In this document: positions 36,823-45,174 of the stretch, one piece after another | Position numbering within the stretch: the stretch's first letter is position 1 | How the letters are laid out: each line of letters opens with the position of its first letter | Source: Bradyrhizobium sp. 200 | GTDB lineage: Bacteria; Pseudomonadota; Alphaproteobacteria; Rhizobiales; Xanthobacteraceae | Length of the DNA stretch: 64,000 nt | Direction: 5' to 3' | Assembly (NCBI RefSeq): GCF_023100945.1 | Contig: NZ_CP064689.1 | Location: 8,538,001 to 8,602,000, forward strand | Notes under the pieces: model-generated | Seen by the model: the letters and a program-made list of their open reading frames with translations, nothing else | The model's database searches: none | What the model was told of the DNA's origin: nothing | Program-made: the position numbers and the translations under genes

Positions 36823-38367
36823 TTGCTAGCATTCGAATGGATCATCGGGCTGCTGCTTGGTGCGGTGGTGCTGTCCGCGCTGGCGCGGCGGCTCCAGGTG
36901 CCCTATCCGACATTTCTTGCGATCGGCGGCATGTTGCTGGCATTCGTGCCCGGCGGTCCGTCGTGGACGCTGGAGCCTGATCTGGCACTGGCGCTGTTCG
37001 TGGCGCCGGTGCTGCTGGATGCGGCTTTCGATACCTCGTTACGTGACCTCCGGAACAACTGGCTGCCGGTCTCTACGCTGGTGCTGGTCGCGGTTGGGGT
37101 CACGACCGCCGCCGTCGCGGCGGTCGCGCGCTGGCTTCGCCCGGACATGCCATGGGCGGTCGCGATCGCGCTCGGCGCCATCGTGGCACCGCCCGACGCC
37201 GCAGCGGCCACCGCGATCCTGCGTCAGGTCAACCTGCCTTACCGCATCCAGAAGATCCTCGAGGGCGAAAGCCTGCTCAACGATGCCAGCGCACTCCTGA
37301 TCTACCGCGTCGCAGTCGGCCTGGTTGCCGCCGAGCACATGAAGGTACGCGAGTTCGTGCCGTCTGTTGCGCTGGCGCTGTTCGGAAGCCTCATTGCCGG
37401 CTTCCTGTTTGCGCGAGTCTGGACGCAGATCACGCGCCGCATCACTGAGGCGCCGAGCGCAATCATCACGCAATTCGCCGGCACGTTCATGGTGTGGATC
37501 GTCGCCGAGCATATCGGGCTGTCCGGCATTCTCACCATCGTCGCCTATGCGATCACGATCGCCCGCACCGCGCCTGAGCGTACCCCGGCGCGGCTGCGCG
37601 TAGCCTCGTATGCGGTGTGGGAAACCGTCGTGTTCGTGCTCAACGTGCTGGCGTTCATTCTGATCGGCATGCAGCTCAATCCGATCTGGTCCGGGCTCGA
37701 CGACGAGGTGCGGTTCAAGTATTGCAGCTTTGCCGCCGCGATCCTCGCCGTCGTGATCCTCGCCCGCATCGCCTGGGTGATGCCATATGGCGCCTTCCTG
37801 CGCGCCTTGAACGCGCACGGCCTGCTTCCTCCGCATGTGTCTCCCGCGGTACCGACGGTGGAACGCGGGATTATCGTGTCCTGGTGCGGGATGCGCGGCA
37901 TCGTTACACTGGCGGCCGCCTTCGCGTTGCCCGAGAGCTTCCCGTATCGCGATCTCATCCTGCTGACGGCCTTTGCCGTGGTGCTGGGGACGCTCGTGAT
38001 CCAGGGCCTGACGCTGCGGCCGGTGATCCTCGCGCTGAAATTCGAGGAGGAAGACCCGGTCGCGCGCGAGGCCGCTCACGCCCGCTGCATCGCCTATCGC
38101 GCCGCGCTCGAGGCGATCGGCTCCGATCCGTCCGAGGAGGCCGAGATCCTGCGGCTCGAATACCGCGCCGTGCTGCTGCGCGCTGAAACCGAACCCGACG
38201 TCGGCATCGCGACCAGCGAGCTGCCGGCCGATCCGCTGCGCCGCCGCGCCATCGGCGCGGCACGAGAGGCCCTATTGAGGATGCGTCATTTCGAGGAGAT
38301 CAGCGACGACGCCTTCCATCTGGTGGAAGAAGAGCTCGACCGCGCCGAATTGAGCGCACAGGCATAA
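36823..38367 (+). CDS. CPA1-family sodium/proton antiporter
   Basis: A 514-residue NhaP-type antiporter. About twelve membrane helices occupy residues 1-400, with the ion-binding region visible as GAIVAPPDAAAATAIL and EGESLLNDASALLIYR, and a later SWCGMRGIVTLAAAFALP segment. A 110-residue cytoplasmic tail with many Glu and Arg follows, probably regulatory. It exchanges sodium or potassium for protons for pH and salt balance. The start is TTG at 36823 with AGGAAG upstream. Confidence 0.9.
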   Translation: MLAFEWIIGLLLGAVVLSALARRLQVPYPTFLAIGGMLLAFVPGGPSWTLEPDLALALFVAPVLLDAAFDTSLRDLRNNWLPVSTLVLVAVGVTTAAVAAVARWLRPDMPWAVAIALGAIVAPPDAAAATAILRQVNLPYRIQKILEGESLLNDASALLIYRVAVGLVAAEHMKVREFVPSVALALFGSLIAGFLFARVWTQITRRITEAPSAIITQFAGTFMVWIVAEHIGLSGILTIVAYAITIARTAPERTPARLRVASYAVWETVVFVLNVLAFILIGMQLNPIWSGLDDEVRFKYCSFAAAILAVVILARIAWVMPYGAFLRALNAHGLLPPHVSPAVPTVERGIIVSWCGMRGIVTLAAAFALPESFPYRDLILLTAFAVVLGTLVIQGLTLRPVILALKFEEEDPVAREAAHARCIAYRAALEAIGSDPSEEAEILRLEYRAVLLRAETEPDVGIATSELPADPLRRRAIGAAREALLRMRHFEEISDDAFHLVEEELDRAELSAQA

Positions 38368-38382
38368 CGGAGCAATAGCGCG

Positions 38383-39189
38383 TCACGCGCCCGACTTGCT
38401 CGTGATACCGCCATCGACCACGAGCTCGATGCCGGTGACATATTTCGATTCGTCGGAGGCCAGAAACAGCGCGGCATTGGCGACATCCCAGGCGTCGCCC
38501 ATGTGCCCCATCGGCACCTGCGCGTCGCGCGCGCGCCACATCGCCTCGACGTCGCCCGCCGAATAGCTGGCCGCAAGTCCTGCGGAGTGCTCGACCATCG
38601 GCGTCTTCATCAGGCCCGGCAGGATGCAGTTGACCCGGACGTGGTCGCGCGCGAACTGCACGGCTGATGTGCGCGTCATCTGGTTCATCGCTGCCTTCGA
38701 AGCGCCGTAGGTGACGTAGGAAATCCCGAGATGGCGGATCGAGGCGATCGATGAAATGTTGATGATCGAGCCGCCGCCCTGCTTCTGCATCACAGGGATA
38801 ACGTGCTTCATGGCGAAATAGGCGCTCTTGAGATTGACCGCGAAGACGTGATCCCAGCTCGCCTCGTTGACCTCGACGACATTTCCCATTTCGGCGATGC
38901 CGACATTGTTGTCGAGCACGTCGATGCGGCCATAGGCCTTGAGGCAAGCCGCCACCATCGCCTCCACCTCGGCTTCGCGCGAGACGTCGGCGGTGAAGGC
39001 GGTCGCCTTGCCGCCCTCGCCGGTGATGATATCGACGGTTTCCTGCGCCGCAGCCGCGTTGCGGTCGACGCAAAACACCTGCGCGCCCTCGCGCGCGAAG
39101 GTCACGGCGGTCGCCTTGCCGTTGCCCCACCCCGGACCGATCGAGCCTGCGCCCACCACCATCGCCGTCTTGCCCTTGAGCCGTTCCAT
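38383..39189 (-). CDS. SDR-family oxidoreductase
   Basis: A 268-residue short-chain dehydrogenase. The cofactor motif is atypical, VGAGSIGPGWGNGKA instead of TGxxxGxG, and NNAG reads NNVG. The catalytic serine (INISSIASIRH) and YGASK motif are intact, so it is likely active with an altered nucleotide site. C-terminal VTGIELVVDGGITS is standard. Strong AAGGGAGAAG precedes the ATG at 39189. Substrate unknown. It converges with the antiporter gene, 15 bases apart. Confidence 0.86.
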   Translation of the reverse strand: MERLKGKTAMVVGAGSIGPGWGNGKATAVTFAREGAQVFCVDRNAAAAQETVDIITGEGGKATAFTADVSREAEVEAMVAACLKAYGRIDVLDNNVGIAEMGNVVEVNEASWDHVFAVNLKSAYFAMKHVIPVMQKQGGGSIINISSIASIRHLGISYVTYGASKAAMNQMTRTSAVQFARDHVRVNCILPGLMKTPMVEHSAGLAASYSAGDVEAMWRARDAQVPMGHMGDAWDVANAALFLASDESKYVTGIELVVDGGITSKSGA

Positions 39190-39218
39190 CGACTTCTCCC
39201 TTTGCGTTCTCGCTTCTT

Positions 39219-39301
39219 GTAGCCCGGGTGAAGCGCAGCGCAACCCGGGATTCCTGTTTGGCAGTTTCCCCGGATTTCGCTTCGCTCCATCCGGGCTACG
39301 G
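39219..39301. repeat. Dispersed palindrome (GTAGCCCGG... family)
   Basis: GTAGCCCGGGTGAAGCGCAG at the left and the inverted CTTCGCTCCATCCGGGCTAC at the right, in front of the SDR gene. Members of this family recur at 52641, 53290, 54420, 54734 and 55969. Confidence 0.85.
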
Positions 39302-39463
39302 ATTGGCGGCGGCTCCGGGTCAACCTATCCGATAAGCTAAACCGATGCCCCCGGCATAGGCCTACAAGGCCCTTGCCACGGCTACCCAAATTGGACTGAA
39401 TGCGCCCCGCGAAAGGCCCGGGGGACACCGGGTCTGGACGTTAACGAAGTCCCCGGGGAGCGC

Positions 39464-41488
39464 ATGGCAGACAAGACAACGCCGCCCAACGACGAGGTCG
39501 TCGCGGTATCCGACGAAGCTTTGCAGAGGGCGGAATCCTTCGTCGAGGCGGAAGAAGGCGCGGCTAACCGCCTGATGGGATGGGCGGGCAGAATCTCGAC
39601 CACGATTGCGGTGGTCATGAGCCTGTTTCACCTCTACGCGGCCTACGCCATCGTTCCGACCCAGGAACTGCGCTACACCCATGTCGCCTTCACGCTGGTC
39701 CTGAGTTTCCTGCTGTTTCCGCTGGCGACGCGCTTCCGCAACCGCGTGCGCTGGTGGGATGTCGTTCCCGGGATCGTCGCAGTCGCAACCATCGTCTATG
39801 CGCTGTGGGGCGGCGAGGATTTCACCGACCGCGCCACCACGCCCGACCAATGGGACATCATTGTCGGCATCGTCTTCATCGTGCTGCTGCTGGAGGCGAC
39901 GCGGCGCACAACCGGCGCGATCATGCCCGTGGTGTCGCTGCTGTTCATCGCTTACGCCATGTTGGGTCCGCATCTGCCGGCGCCCTGGACCCATCGCGGC
40001 TACGACCTGGCCCGCCTGGTCGGTCATCTCTTCATTACGCTGGAAGGCATTTTCGGTGTCGCCGTCGACGTCTCGGCAACGCTGATCATCCTGTTCACCA
40101 TCTATGGCGCGTTCCTGCAGCAGTCCGGCGCCGGCAAGTTCTTCATCGATTTCTCGCTCGCCTTGATGGGCGGAAAGCCGAACAGCGCCGGCCGCACCGT
40201 GGTGCTGTCATCGTTCCTGCTCGGCGGCCCATCCGGATCGGGCGTCGCCACGACCGTCATGATCGGCACCGTGGCCTATCCGATGATGGCGAAGGCAGGC
40301 TTCGAGAGGAACGCCGCGGGCGGCTTGCTCGCAGCCGGCGGGCTCGGCGCGATCCTCTCACCCCCGGTGCTGGGCGCCGCCGCGTTCCTGATCGCCGAGT
40401 TTCTCAAGATCAGCTATCTCGACGTCATCTGGATGGCGACCATTCCGACCTGTCTTTACTACATGTCGCTATTGTTCATGGTCGAACTGGACGCCAAGAA
40501 ATTCCACGCCAAGAACGTGACCTTCACGCCCGAGATGTCGCTCGGTCAGATGACGAAGCGATACGGCTTCCACTTCATTTCGCTGCTTGCCGTTGTCGCG
40601 TTCATGATCATCGGCTACTCGCCATCGCTGTCGGTATTCTACGCCATTGTAGTTACCTTCGCGCTGAGTTTCCTGCGCAAGGAAACCGCGCTGGTGCCGA
40701 CCAAGCTGGTGAAGGCGCTGGCCGACGGCTCGATCGGCGCGCTCAATGCCGCGACCACCTGCGCCTGCGCCGGCATCGTCGTTGGCATCGTGACGCTGAC
40801 CGGTCTTGGCCTGAAATTCTCGTCGATCGTCATCAGCTATGCCGGCGGCAGTTTATTGTTGACCGCGATCTACACCTCGCTGATCGTCTGGATCATCGGC
40901 CTCGCGGTGCCGGTGACGGCCTCCTACATCATCTGCGCGGTGATCGCGGCGCCCGCGCTGATCAAGCTCGGCGTGCCCGACTACGCCGCGCACATGTTCA
41001 TTTTCTATTATGCGGTGCTGTCGGAAGTGTCGCCACCGACGGCGCTGTCGCCCTTCGCAGCCGCCGCCATCACCGGTGGCGACCCCTACAAGACCACGCT
41101 GCAATCCTGGAAATACACGCTGCCGGCGTTCCTGGTGCCGTTCGTGTTCGTGCTCGACCCCCAGGGCCCCGGCCTCTTGCTGTCGATCCCGAAGGGCGGG
41201 TCGTGGGTCGATATCCTCGAAATCACGATCAAGACGACTTTCGGCCTATTGGCGCTGGCGGCCTTTGCCCAGAACTGGGCGCTGCGACAAAATACGCCGA
41301 TCGAGCGCGGCCTGCTTCTGCTATCCGGATTGCTGCTGGTGTTTCCAAGCCTCATCGAGGCGATCGTCGAATGGATCATTGGCCGCGATATCAGCTACAC
41401 CTATGTGCCGGGCCTGATCATCGGTCTCGGCGTATTGCTGTGGCAGGCCAGAACGCGGTCGCCAGAGCGGCCCGCGCTCACAACATAG
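39464..41488 (+). CDS. TRAP transporter permease, fused small and large subunits
   Basis: A 674-residue inner-membrane protein in which the 4-helix DctQ-like and 12-helix DctM-like subunits are one chain, as usual for TAXI-type TRAP systems. The large-subunit signature is visible (SSFLLGGPSGSGVATTVMIG, AAGGLGAILSPPVLGAAAF, VSPPTALSPFAAAAITGGDP). It drives uptake of organic acids or amino acids with a sodium or proton gradient. GGGAG lies before the ATG at 39464. The solute-binding gene follows after 23 bases and the pair ends in a strong terminator. Confidence 0.93.
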   Translation: MADKTTPPNDEVVAVSDEALQRAESFVEAEEGAANRLMGWAGRISTTIAVVMSLFHLYAAYAIVPTQELRYTHVAFTLVLSFLLFPLATRFRNRVRWWDVVPGIVAVATIVYALWGGEDFTDRATTPDQWDIIVGIVFIVLLLEATRRTTGAIMPVVSLLFIAYAMLGPHLPAPWTHRGYDLARLVGHLFITLEGIFGVAVDVSATLIILFTIYGAFLQQSGAGKFFIDFSLALMGGKPNSAGRTVVLSSFLLGGPSGSGVATTVMIGTVAYPMMAKAGFERNAAGGLLAAGGLGAILSPPVLGAAAFLIAEFLKISYLDVIWMATIPTCLYYMSLLFMVELDAKKFHAKNVTFTPEMSLGQMTKRYGFHFISLLAVVAFMIIGYSPSLSVFYAIVVTFALSFLRKETALVPTKLVKALADGSIGALNAATTCACAGIVVGIVTLTGLGLKFSSIVISYAGGSLLLTAIYTSLIVWIIGLAVPVTASYIICAVIAAPALIKLGVPDYAAHMFIFYYAVLSEVSPPTALSPFAAAAITGGDPYKTTLQSWKYTLPAFLVPFVFVLDPQGPGLLLSIPKGGSWVDILEITIKTTFGLLALAAFAQNWALRQNTPIERGLLLLSGLLLVFPSLIEAIVEWIIGRDISYTYVPGLIIGLGVLLWQARTRSPERPALTT

Positions 41489-41511
41489 AAGAAGTGATTG
41501 AGGAGACAAAA

Positions 41512-42471
41512 ATGAAAAAGACCACAGCCATACTGGCGATGACCCTGGGGCTCGCCTTCGCGGGCACAGCCCACGCCCAGCAGAAGACCATGTCGATCGG
41601 AACCGGCGGCACCGGCGGCGTCTACTATCCGCTCGGCGGTGCCGTCGCCAACGTGCTCTCGAAGAACCTTCCCAACGTGCAGGCCACCGCCGAGGTCACC
41701 GGCGGCTCGGTCGACAATCTCAAGCTGATCGGCGCGGGCAAGAGCGAGCTTGGCTTCACCATGGCCGATGCTGCGCTCGATGCGCTCAAGGGCGAGGACA
41801 AGTTCAAGAGCGGCAAGCTGCCGTTGCAGGCGCTGCTCGTGGTCTATCCCAACCGCATGCATGTCGTGACGGTGGAAGGCACCGGCATCGAGAAGATGGC
41901 GGACCTGAAGGGCAAGCGCGTTTCGACGGGATCTCCGGGCGGCGCCACCGAAGTGATGGCATTCCGCGTCATCGAAGCCGCCGGGCTCGACAAGGACAAG
42001 GATATGAAGCGCGAGCGGCTCGGCGTTGCTGAATCCGTCAACGCCATCAAGGACCGCAAGATCGACGCGTTCTTCTGGGTCGGCGGCATTCCGACCGCCG
42101 CGGTGACCGATCTCGCCGCGACGCCGGGCTTGAAGATGAAGCTGATCGACCATGGCGATCTGGCCGAGAAGATGAATGCCAAATACGGCAAGCTCTATAC
42201 GACCAGCAAGATCAAGGCGGGCTCGTATCCCGGCTACGACAAGGACAATTCCATCACCGAGGTCTGGAACCTGATCGTCACCGGCGACAAGATGAGCAAC
42301 GAGGACGCCTACACCATCGTCAAGACGCTGGTGGAGAAGAAGGCCGACATCGTCGCCGTGCACAAGGAGGCCGAAAGCTTCTCGCTCGACAACCAGGTGC
42401 AGGAGCGTTCGCCGATCCCGTTCCATCCCGGCGCGCTGAAATACTTCAAGGAAAAGGGTATCGGCGGCTGA
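41512..42471 (+). CDS. TAXI-family TRAP solute-binding protein
   Basis: A 319-residue periplasmic protein. Signal peptide residues 1-22 (ending AHAQ). The TAXI signature SIGTGGTGGVYYPLGGAVANVL opens the mature part (about residues 27-48), followed by VTGGSVDNLKLIGAGKSELGF and KRVSTGSPGGATEVMAFRV. It captures the substrate for the fused permease upstream. GAGGAGA precedes the ATG. TAXI relatives bind glutamate or dicarboxylates, but the ligand here is not readable. Confidence 0.93.
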   Translation: MKKTTAILAMTLGLAFAGTAHAQQKTMSIGTGGTGGVYYPLGGAVANVLSKNLPNVQATAEVTGGSVDNLKLIGAGKSELGFTMADAALDALKGEDKFKSGKLPLQALLVVYPNRMHVVTVEGTGIEKMADLKGKRVSTGSPGGATEVMAFRVIEAAGLDKDKDMKRERLGVAESVNAIKDRKIDAFFWVGGIPTAAVTDLAATPGLKMKLIDHGDLAEKMNAKYGKLYTTSKIKAGSYPGYDKDNSITEVWNLIVTGDKMSNEDAYTIVKTLVEKKADIVAVHKEAESFSLDNQVQERSPIPFHPGALKYFKEKGIGG

Positions 42472-42518
42472 ACTTCGCCGTCCCGACAGCGCGGGAGCGC
42501 TGACCGGACGCAGAATGC

Positions 42519-42556
42519 AGTGACCGCGGTCTGCCGAGGACCGCGGTCACTTTTTT
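42519..42556 (+). terminator. Rho-independent terminator of the TRAP operon
   Basis: A perfect 13-base-pair stem (42519-42531 with 42539-42551, loop TGCCGAG) followed by TTTTTT, 47 bases after the binding-protein stop. Confidence 0.95.
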
Positions 42557-42923
42557 GCTGACAGAAATGTTGTGCGTTGCGTCATTGCTGCTCCTGCGAA
42601 GGAGCGCGGAGGCGTTACAGCAGAGGTGTTCTCAAGCCACGAACACCGCGGCGCCGACAAGCGACCACAGGCGTTAACGCGCGGGGTTGATCCAATATAT
42701 CGCCCGGGTATGCCGTCAGCTCGTTGAAGCCCACGAAATCGGCGGATGAGCATATCCGTCCCCCGGCACGGGGCTGCTGCATCCGGAAGATTTCCTAAAA
42801 TTTTATTCTTGTCGGCGGCTTTAACCCTACTGAAGTAATCATGTGACCTCCCGCAAAATTCCGTAATTGAGTCCTCAACGCGGATGTACCACTAGCGCCG
42901 GGGTATCTGACGGGAGGGCGGCC
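42557..42923. other. Gene-free leader of the REC-EAL gene
   Basis: This 367-base stretch has no convincing gene. The part from 42790 to 42865 is AT-rich (AAAATTTTATTCTTG, then CTTTAACCCTACTGAAGTAATC) and is the most likely promoter area for the gene at 42924. I see no named operator. Confidence 0.5.
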
Positions 42924-44141
42924 ATGGAGCAGATCAGTTTTAGCGAGCATTCACGCACAGCACACTTTGGACATCGGAAGCTGACGCCCCGAGCCTGTGT
43001 CATCGATAGCAAAAAGCACTTGCGATTGTTTCTTTCCGACGCTCTCGAAGATCTCGGGTTCGTCACCAGTGAATGCGGCCAGGCCGGCGATTTGGCAGGC
43101 GTGCTGCAGGCGGAGCAGCCGGACCTGATCGTGCTCAGCGTGTGTGTCGACGGGATCAATGTCGGCGAAATTCTCGAGGTCATTGTCCGCAAGAATTTCG
43201 CCGGCAAGGTCCTCGTTATCGGTCAGCCTGACTCGATTATGGTAAAGGCGGTCAGGCAAATTGGCGAAGAATACAACATTGCCATGCTGCCCTCGCTGCA
43301 GACGCCGTTCGGCGCGGCGAGCCTGCGCGCCAGCGTCGCCGAGCTGCTGCCGGCCGAGCCGGCGCCAAGCCCGGCCGTCGATGTCGCCGAGGCGTTGAAG
43401 GCCGGCTGGCTCGAATTGTGGTACCAGCAGAAGATCAACACCCGCACGCTGATGCCCAGCGGAGCAGAGGCGCTGGTGCGGATGCGACATCCTGCCTGGG
43501 GCGTGGTCCCGCCGGCCTATTTCATTCCCGACGAAAAGGATCCGCATTTTCGTAAGCTGTCCGAATTCGTGGTCGGCCGCGCCATCGAGGACTGGCGCTA
43601 TCTGCTGGAGAGCCAGGGTCCCGTCGACCTTTCGATCAACCTGCCGCTATCGTTCTTCGGCAATGCTGCGGCGGTGCGCGACCTGTGCCGCGCCATGCCC
43701 GCCCACCCCGCATTCGGCGGACTCTTGATCGAAATCAACAGCAGCGAGGTGATCGACCATCCGGACCTCGCGGTAGACGCCGCAAGACGTCTGCGCCTGC
43801 ACAATATCGCAATCGCCATCGACAATGTCGGCGCAGATTGGCCGTCTCTCCTGGAACTGCGGAGCTTCCCGTTCGCCGAACTGAAGGTCGACCAGCAATA
43901 CGTCAGCGGCTGCGCGGACGACCGGCTGAAGCAGACGGTATGCCGGCGCATTATCGAGCTGGCCCGGGACAATGGCGCCCGCGCCATGGCCCAGGGCATC
44001 GAGACCCGCGCCGATTATCTCGCCGCGCACGACATGGGGTTCGATCTGGTCCAGGGCTACCTGTTCGGCAAGCCGGTGCCGGTGCGGAAATTTGCCCGGG
44101 CGCGCCCTCAGCTCGCAACCGGTTCCGACAAAATGCCCTGA
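42924..44141 (+). CDS. REC-EAL protein, degenerate in both domains
   Basis: A 405-residue soluble protein, receiver domain (about 20-140) plus EAL domain (about 155-390). In the receiver, the phosphoacceptor aspartate position is Ser72 (PDLIVLS), the acidic pair reads D28-S29, and the conserved lysine before PF is Thr127. In the EAL domain E182, N239, E270, K321 and Q377 are kept, but the DDFGTG loop reads DNVGAD (N301) and AEGVE reads AQGIE (357). It is thus likely neither phosphorylated nor a c-di-GMP phosphodiesterase, and may bind nucleotide or protein partners instead. GGGAGGG precedes the ATG. It stands alone. Confidence 0.85.
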   Translation: MEQISFSEHSRTAHFGHRKLTPRACVIDSKKHLRLFLSDALEDLGFVTSECGQAGDLAGVLQAEQPDLIVLSVCVDGINVGEILEVIVRKNFAGKVLVIGQPDSIMVKAVRQIGEEYNIAMLPSLQTPFGAASLRASVAELLPAEPAPSPAVDVAEALKAGWLELWYQQKINTRTLMPSGAEALVRMRHPAWGVVPPAYFIPDEKDPHFRKLSEFVVGRAIEDWRYLLESQGPVDLSINLPLSFFGNAAAVRDLCRAMPAHPAFGGLLIEINSSEVIDHPDLAVDAARRLRLHNIAIAIDNVGADWPSLLELRSFPFAELKVDQQYVSGCADDRLKQTVCRRIIELARDNGARAMAQGIETRADYLAAHDMGFDLVQGYLFGKPVPVRKFARARPQLATGSDKMP

Positions 44142-44148
44142 GCGGGGC

Positions 44149-44628
44149 TTACTCGAACTTCATGTCGATGCATTTCGAGATGTCGGAGCCGAGGCCGGAC
44201 GAGATGATGATGCAACCGCGCACCTTCAGGTTATTGTCGTCGCTGGCCCACACCGCATAGCCGCCGGGACCGAAGAACGAATTGGTGTTCGGCGGCTCGG
44301 TCTCGGTGGCGTCGAACGAATAGCTCGAATCGGCATCGAATATGCGCGGCTTCTTGGCGCAGCCGCCGTCGGCCTGGACGCTGATGACTTCCTTGTTGTC
44401 CCGTGTCAGCGCCAGCGAGACTTGGCAGCGGAAATACTCCGAGGTCTTGACGTTGAACACATAAGCATAGGATTTGCAGGTCGCCGTGTTGAGCTTGCCC
44501 GGGGCAAGACCACGGCTGCAGGCGATACGCTGATTGTTGCTGAGCTTGAAATTGTCGGCCTCTGCCGCGGAAGCCAGCGTCATGACCGACAGCGCAACAC
44601 CCAGACCGATCTTCATGACGTGATTCAT
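44149..44628 (-). CDS. Secreted hypothetical protein
   Basis: A protein of about 159 residues with a signal peptide (residues 1-25, ending AAEAD). The mature part has six cysteines (RIACSRG, TCKSYAY, FRCQVSL, DGGCAKK, GCIIIS, SKCID), probably three disulfides, and a conserved-looking FGPGGYAVWASDDN segment. No family recognised. Starts at 44637, 44628 and 44616 are possible. It converges with the REC-EAL gene, 7 bases apart. Confidence 0.7.
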   Translation of the reverse strand: MNHVMKIGLGVALSVMTLASAAEADNFKLSNNQRIACSRGLAPGKLNTATCKSYAYVFNVKTSEYFRCQVSLALTRDNKEVISVQADGGCAKKPRIFDADSSYSFDATETEPPNTNSFFGPGGYAVWASDDNNLKVRGCIIISSGLGSDISKCIDMKFE

Positions 44629-44824
44629 CCTGACCATCCCTATGACGTTTTTCGCAATGCAAAGCTTGTAGCCGAAAGGCGAACATAGTCGCGAAGTCGA
44701 ACGCGGGGAATCACAAAGTCTCAAGGGCGGCGTGATGCGTCGAAGGTGCCAATTGACGGCACAACACCGTTCGTGATTTGTTCAAAGCTTGGGGCAAGAG
44801 GCCGAATGGCTGTGGGGAGGATGG

Positions 44825-45133
44825 ATGATGACGAGCATTTTAACGAAGACGGTTTTGGCGGTGGCCGTCCTGGCGGGGTTTTCGGCCAGCGCATTCGCGC
44901 AAGGCGCCGCGCCGACGCCCTGGGAGCTGAAATCGGACATGGGCTATGCCTACGGCAGGGACGGCAAGACGCTGTCCTACAAGCTGGGCACCAACAATGC
45001 GGGCCTGCTGCTCAAGGGCGCGAAGAAGGTGCCGAAGGGCACCCTGTTCTTCATTGGCCAGAACGGGCAGCTTTATATGCGCTCCGGTCCCTATCTGGAA
45101 GGCGACGGCAAGTTCATGTTCGGGTCGGAGTGA
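44825..45133 (+). CDS. Small secreted hypothetical protein
   Basis: A 102-residue protein with a signal peptide ending SAFAQ (about residue 26). The mature 75 residues are Gly/Lys-rich with two short repeated strands (GRDGKTLSYKLGT and GQNGQLYMRSGPY), suggesting a small beta fold. GGGGAGG lies directly before the ATG at 44825. No family recognised. Confidence 0.7.
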   Translation: MMTSILTKTVLAVAVLAGFSASAFAQGAAPTPWELKSDMGYAYGRDGKTLSYKLGTNNAGLLLKGAKKVPKGTLFFIGQNGQLYMRSGPYLEGDGKFMFGSE

Positions 45134-45136
45134 TCT

Positions 45137-45165
45137 TTCTTCCTTCTCCCCTTGTGGGAGAAGAG
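45137..45165. repeat. Dispersed palindrome copy (CTCCCCTTGTGGGAG)
   Basis: A short arm of the CCCTCTCC family in the convergent gap between the genes ending at 45133 and 45175. Confidence 0.7.
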
Positions 45166-45174
45166 AAGCAGCCG

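Noticed and set aside
39580..41500. Long alternative plus frame through the TRAP permease gene
   Set aside because: Only its last part, from 41512, is a real protein (the TAXI binding protein). The earlier part is Arg/His-rich and out of frame with the permease.
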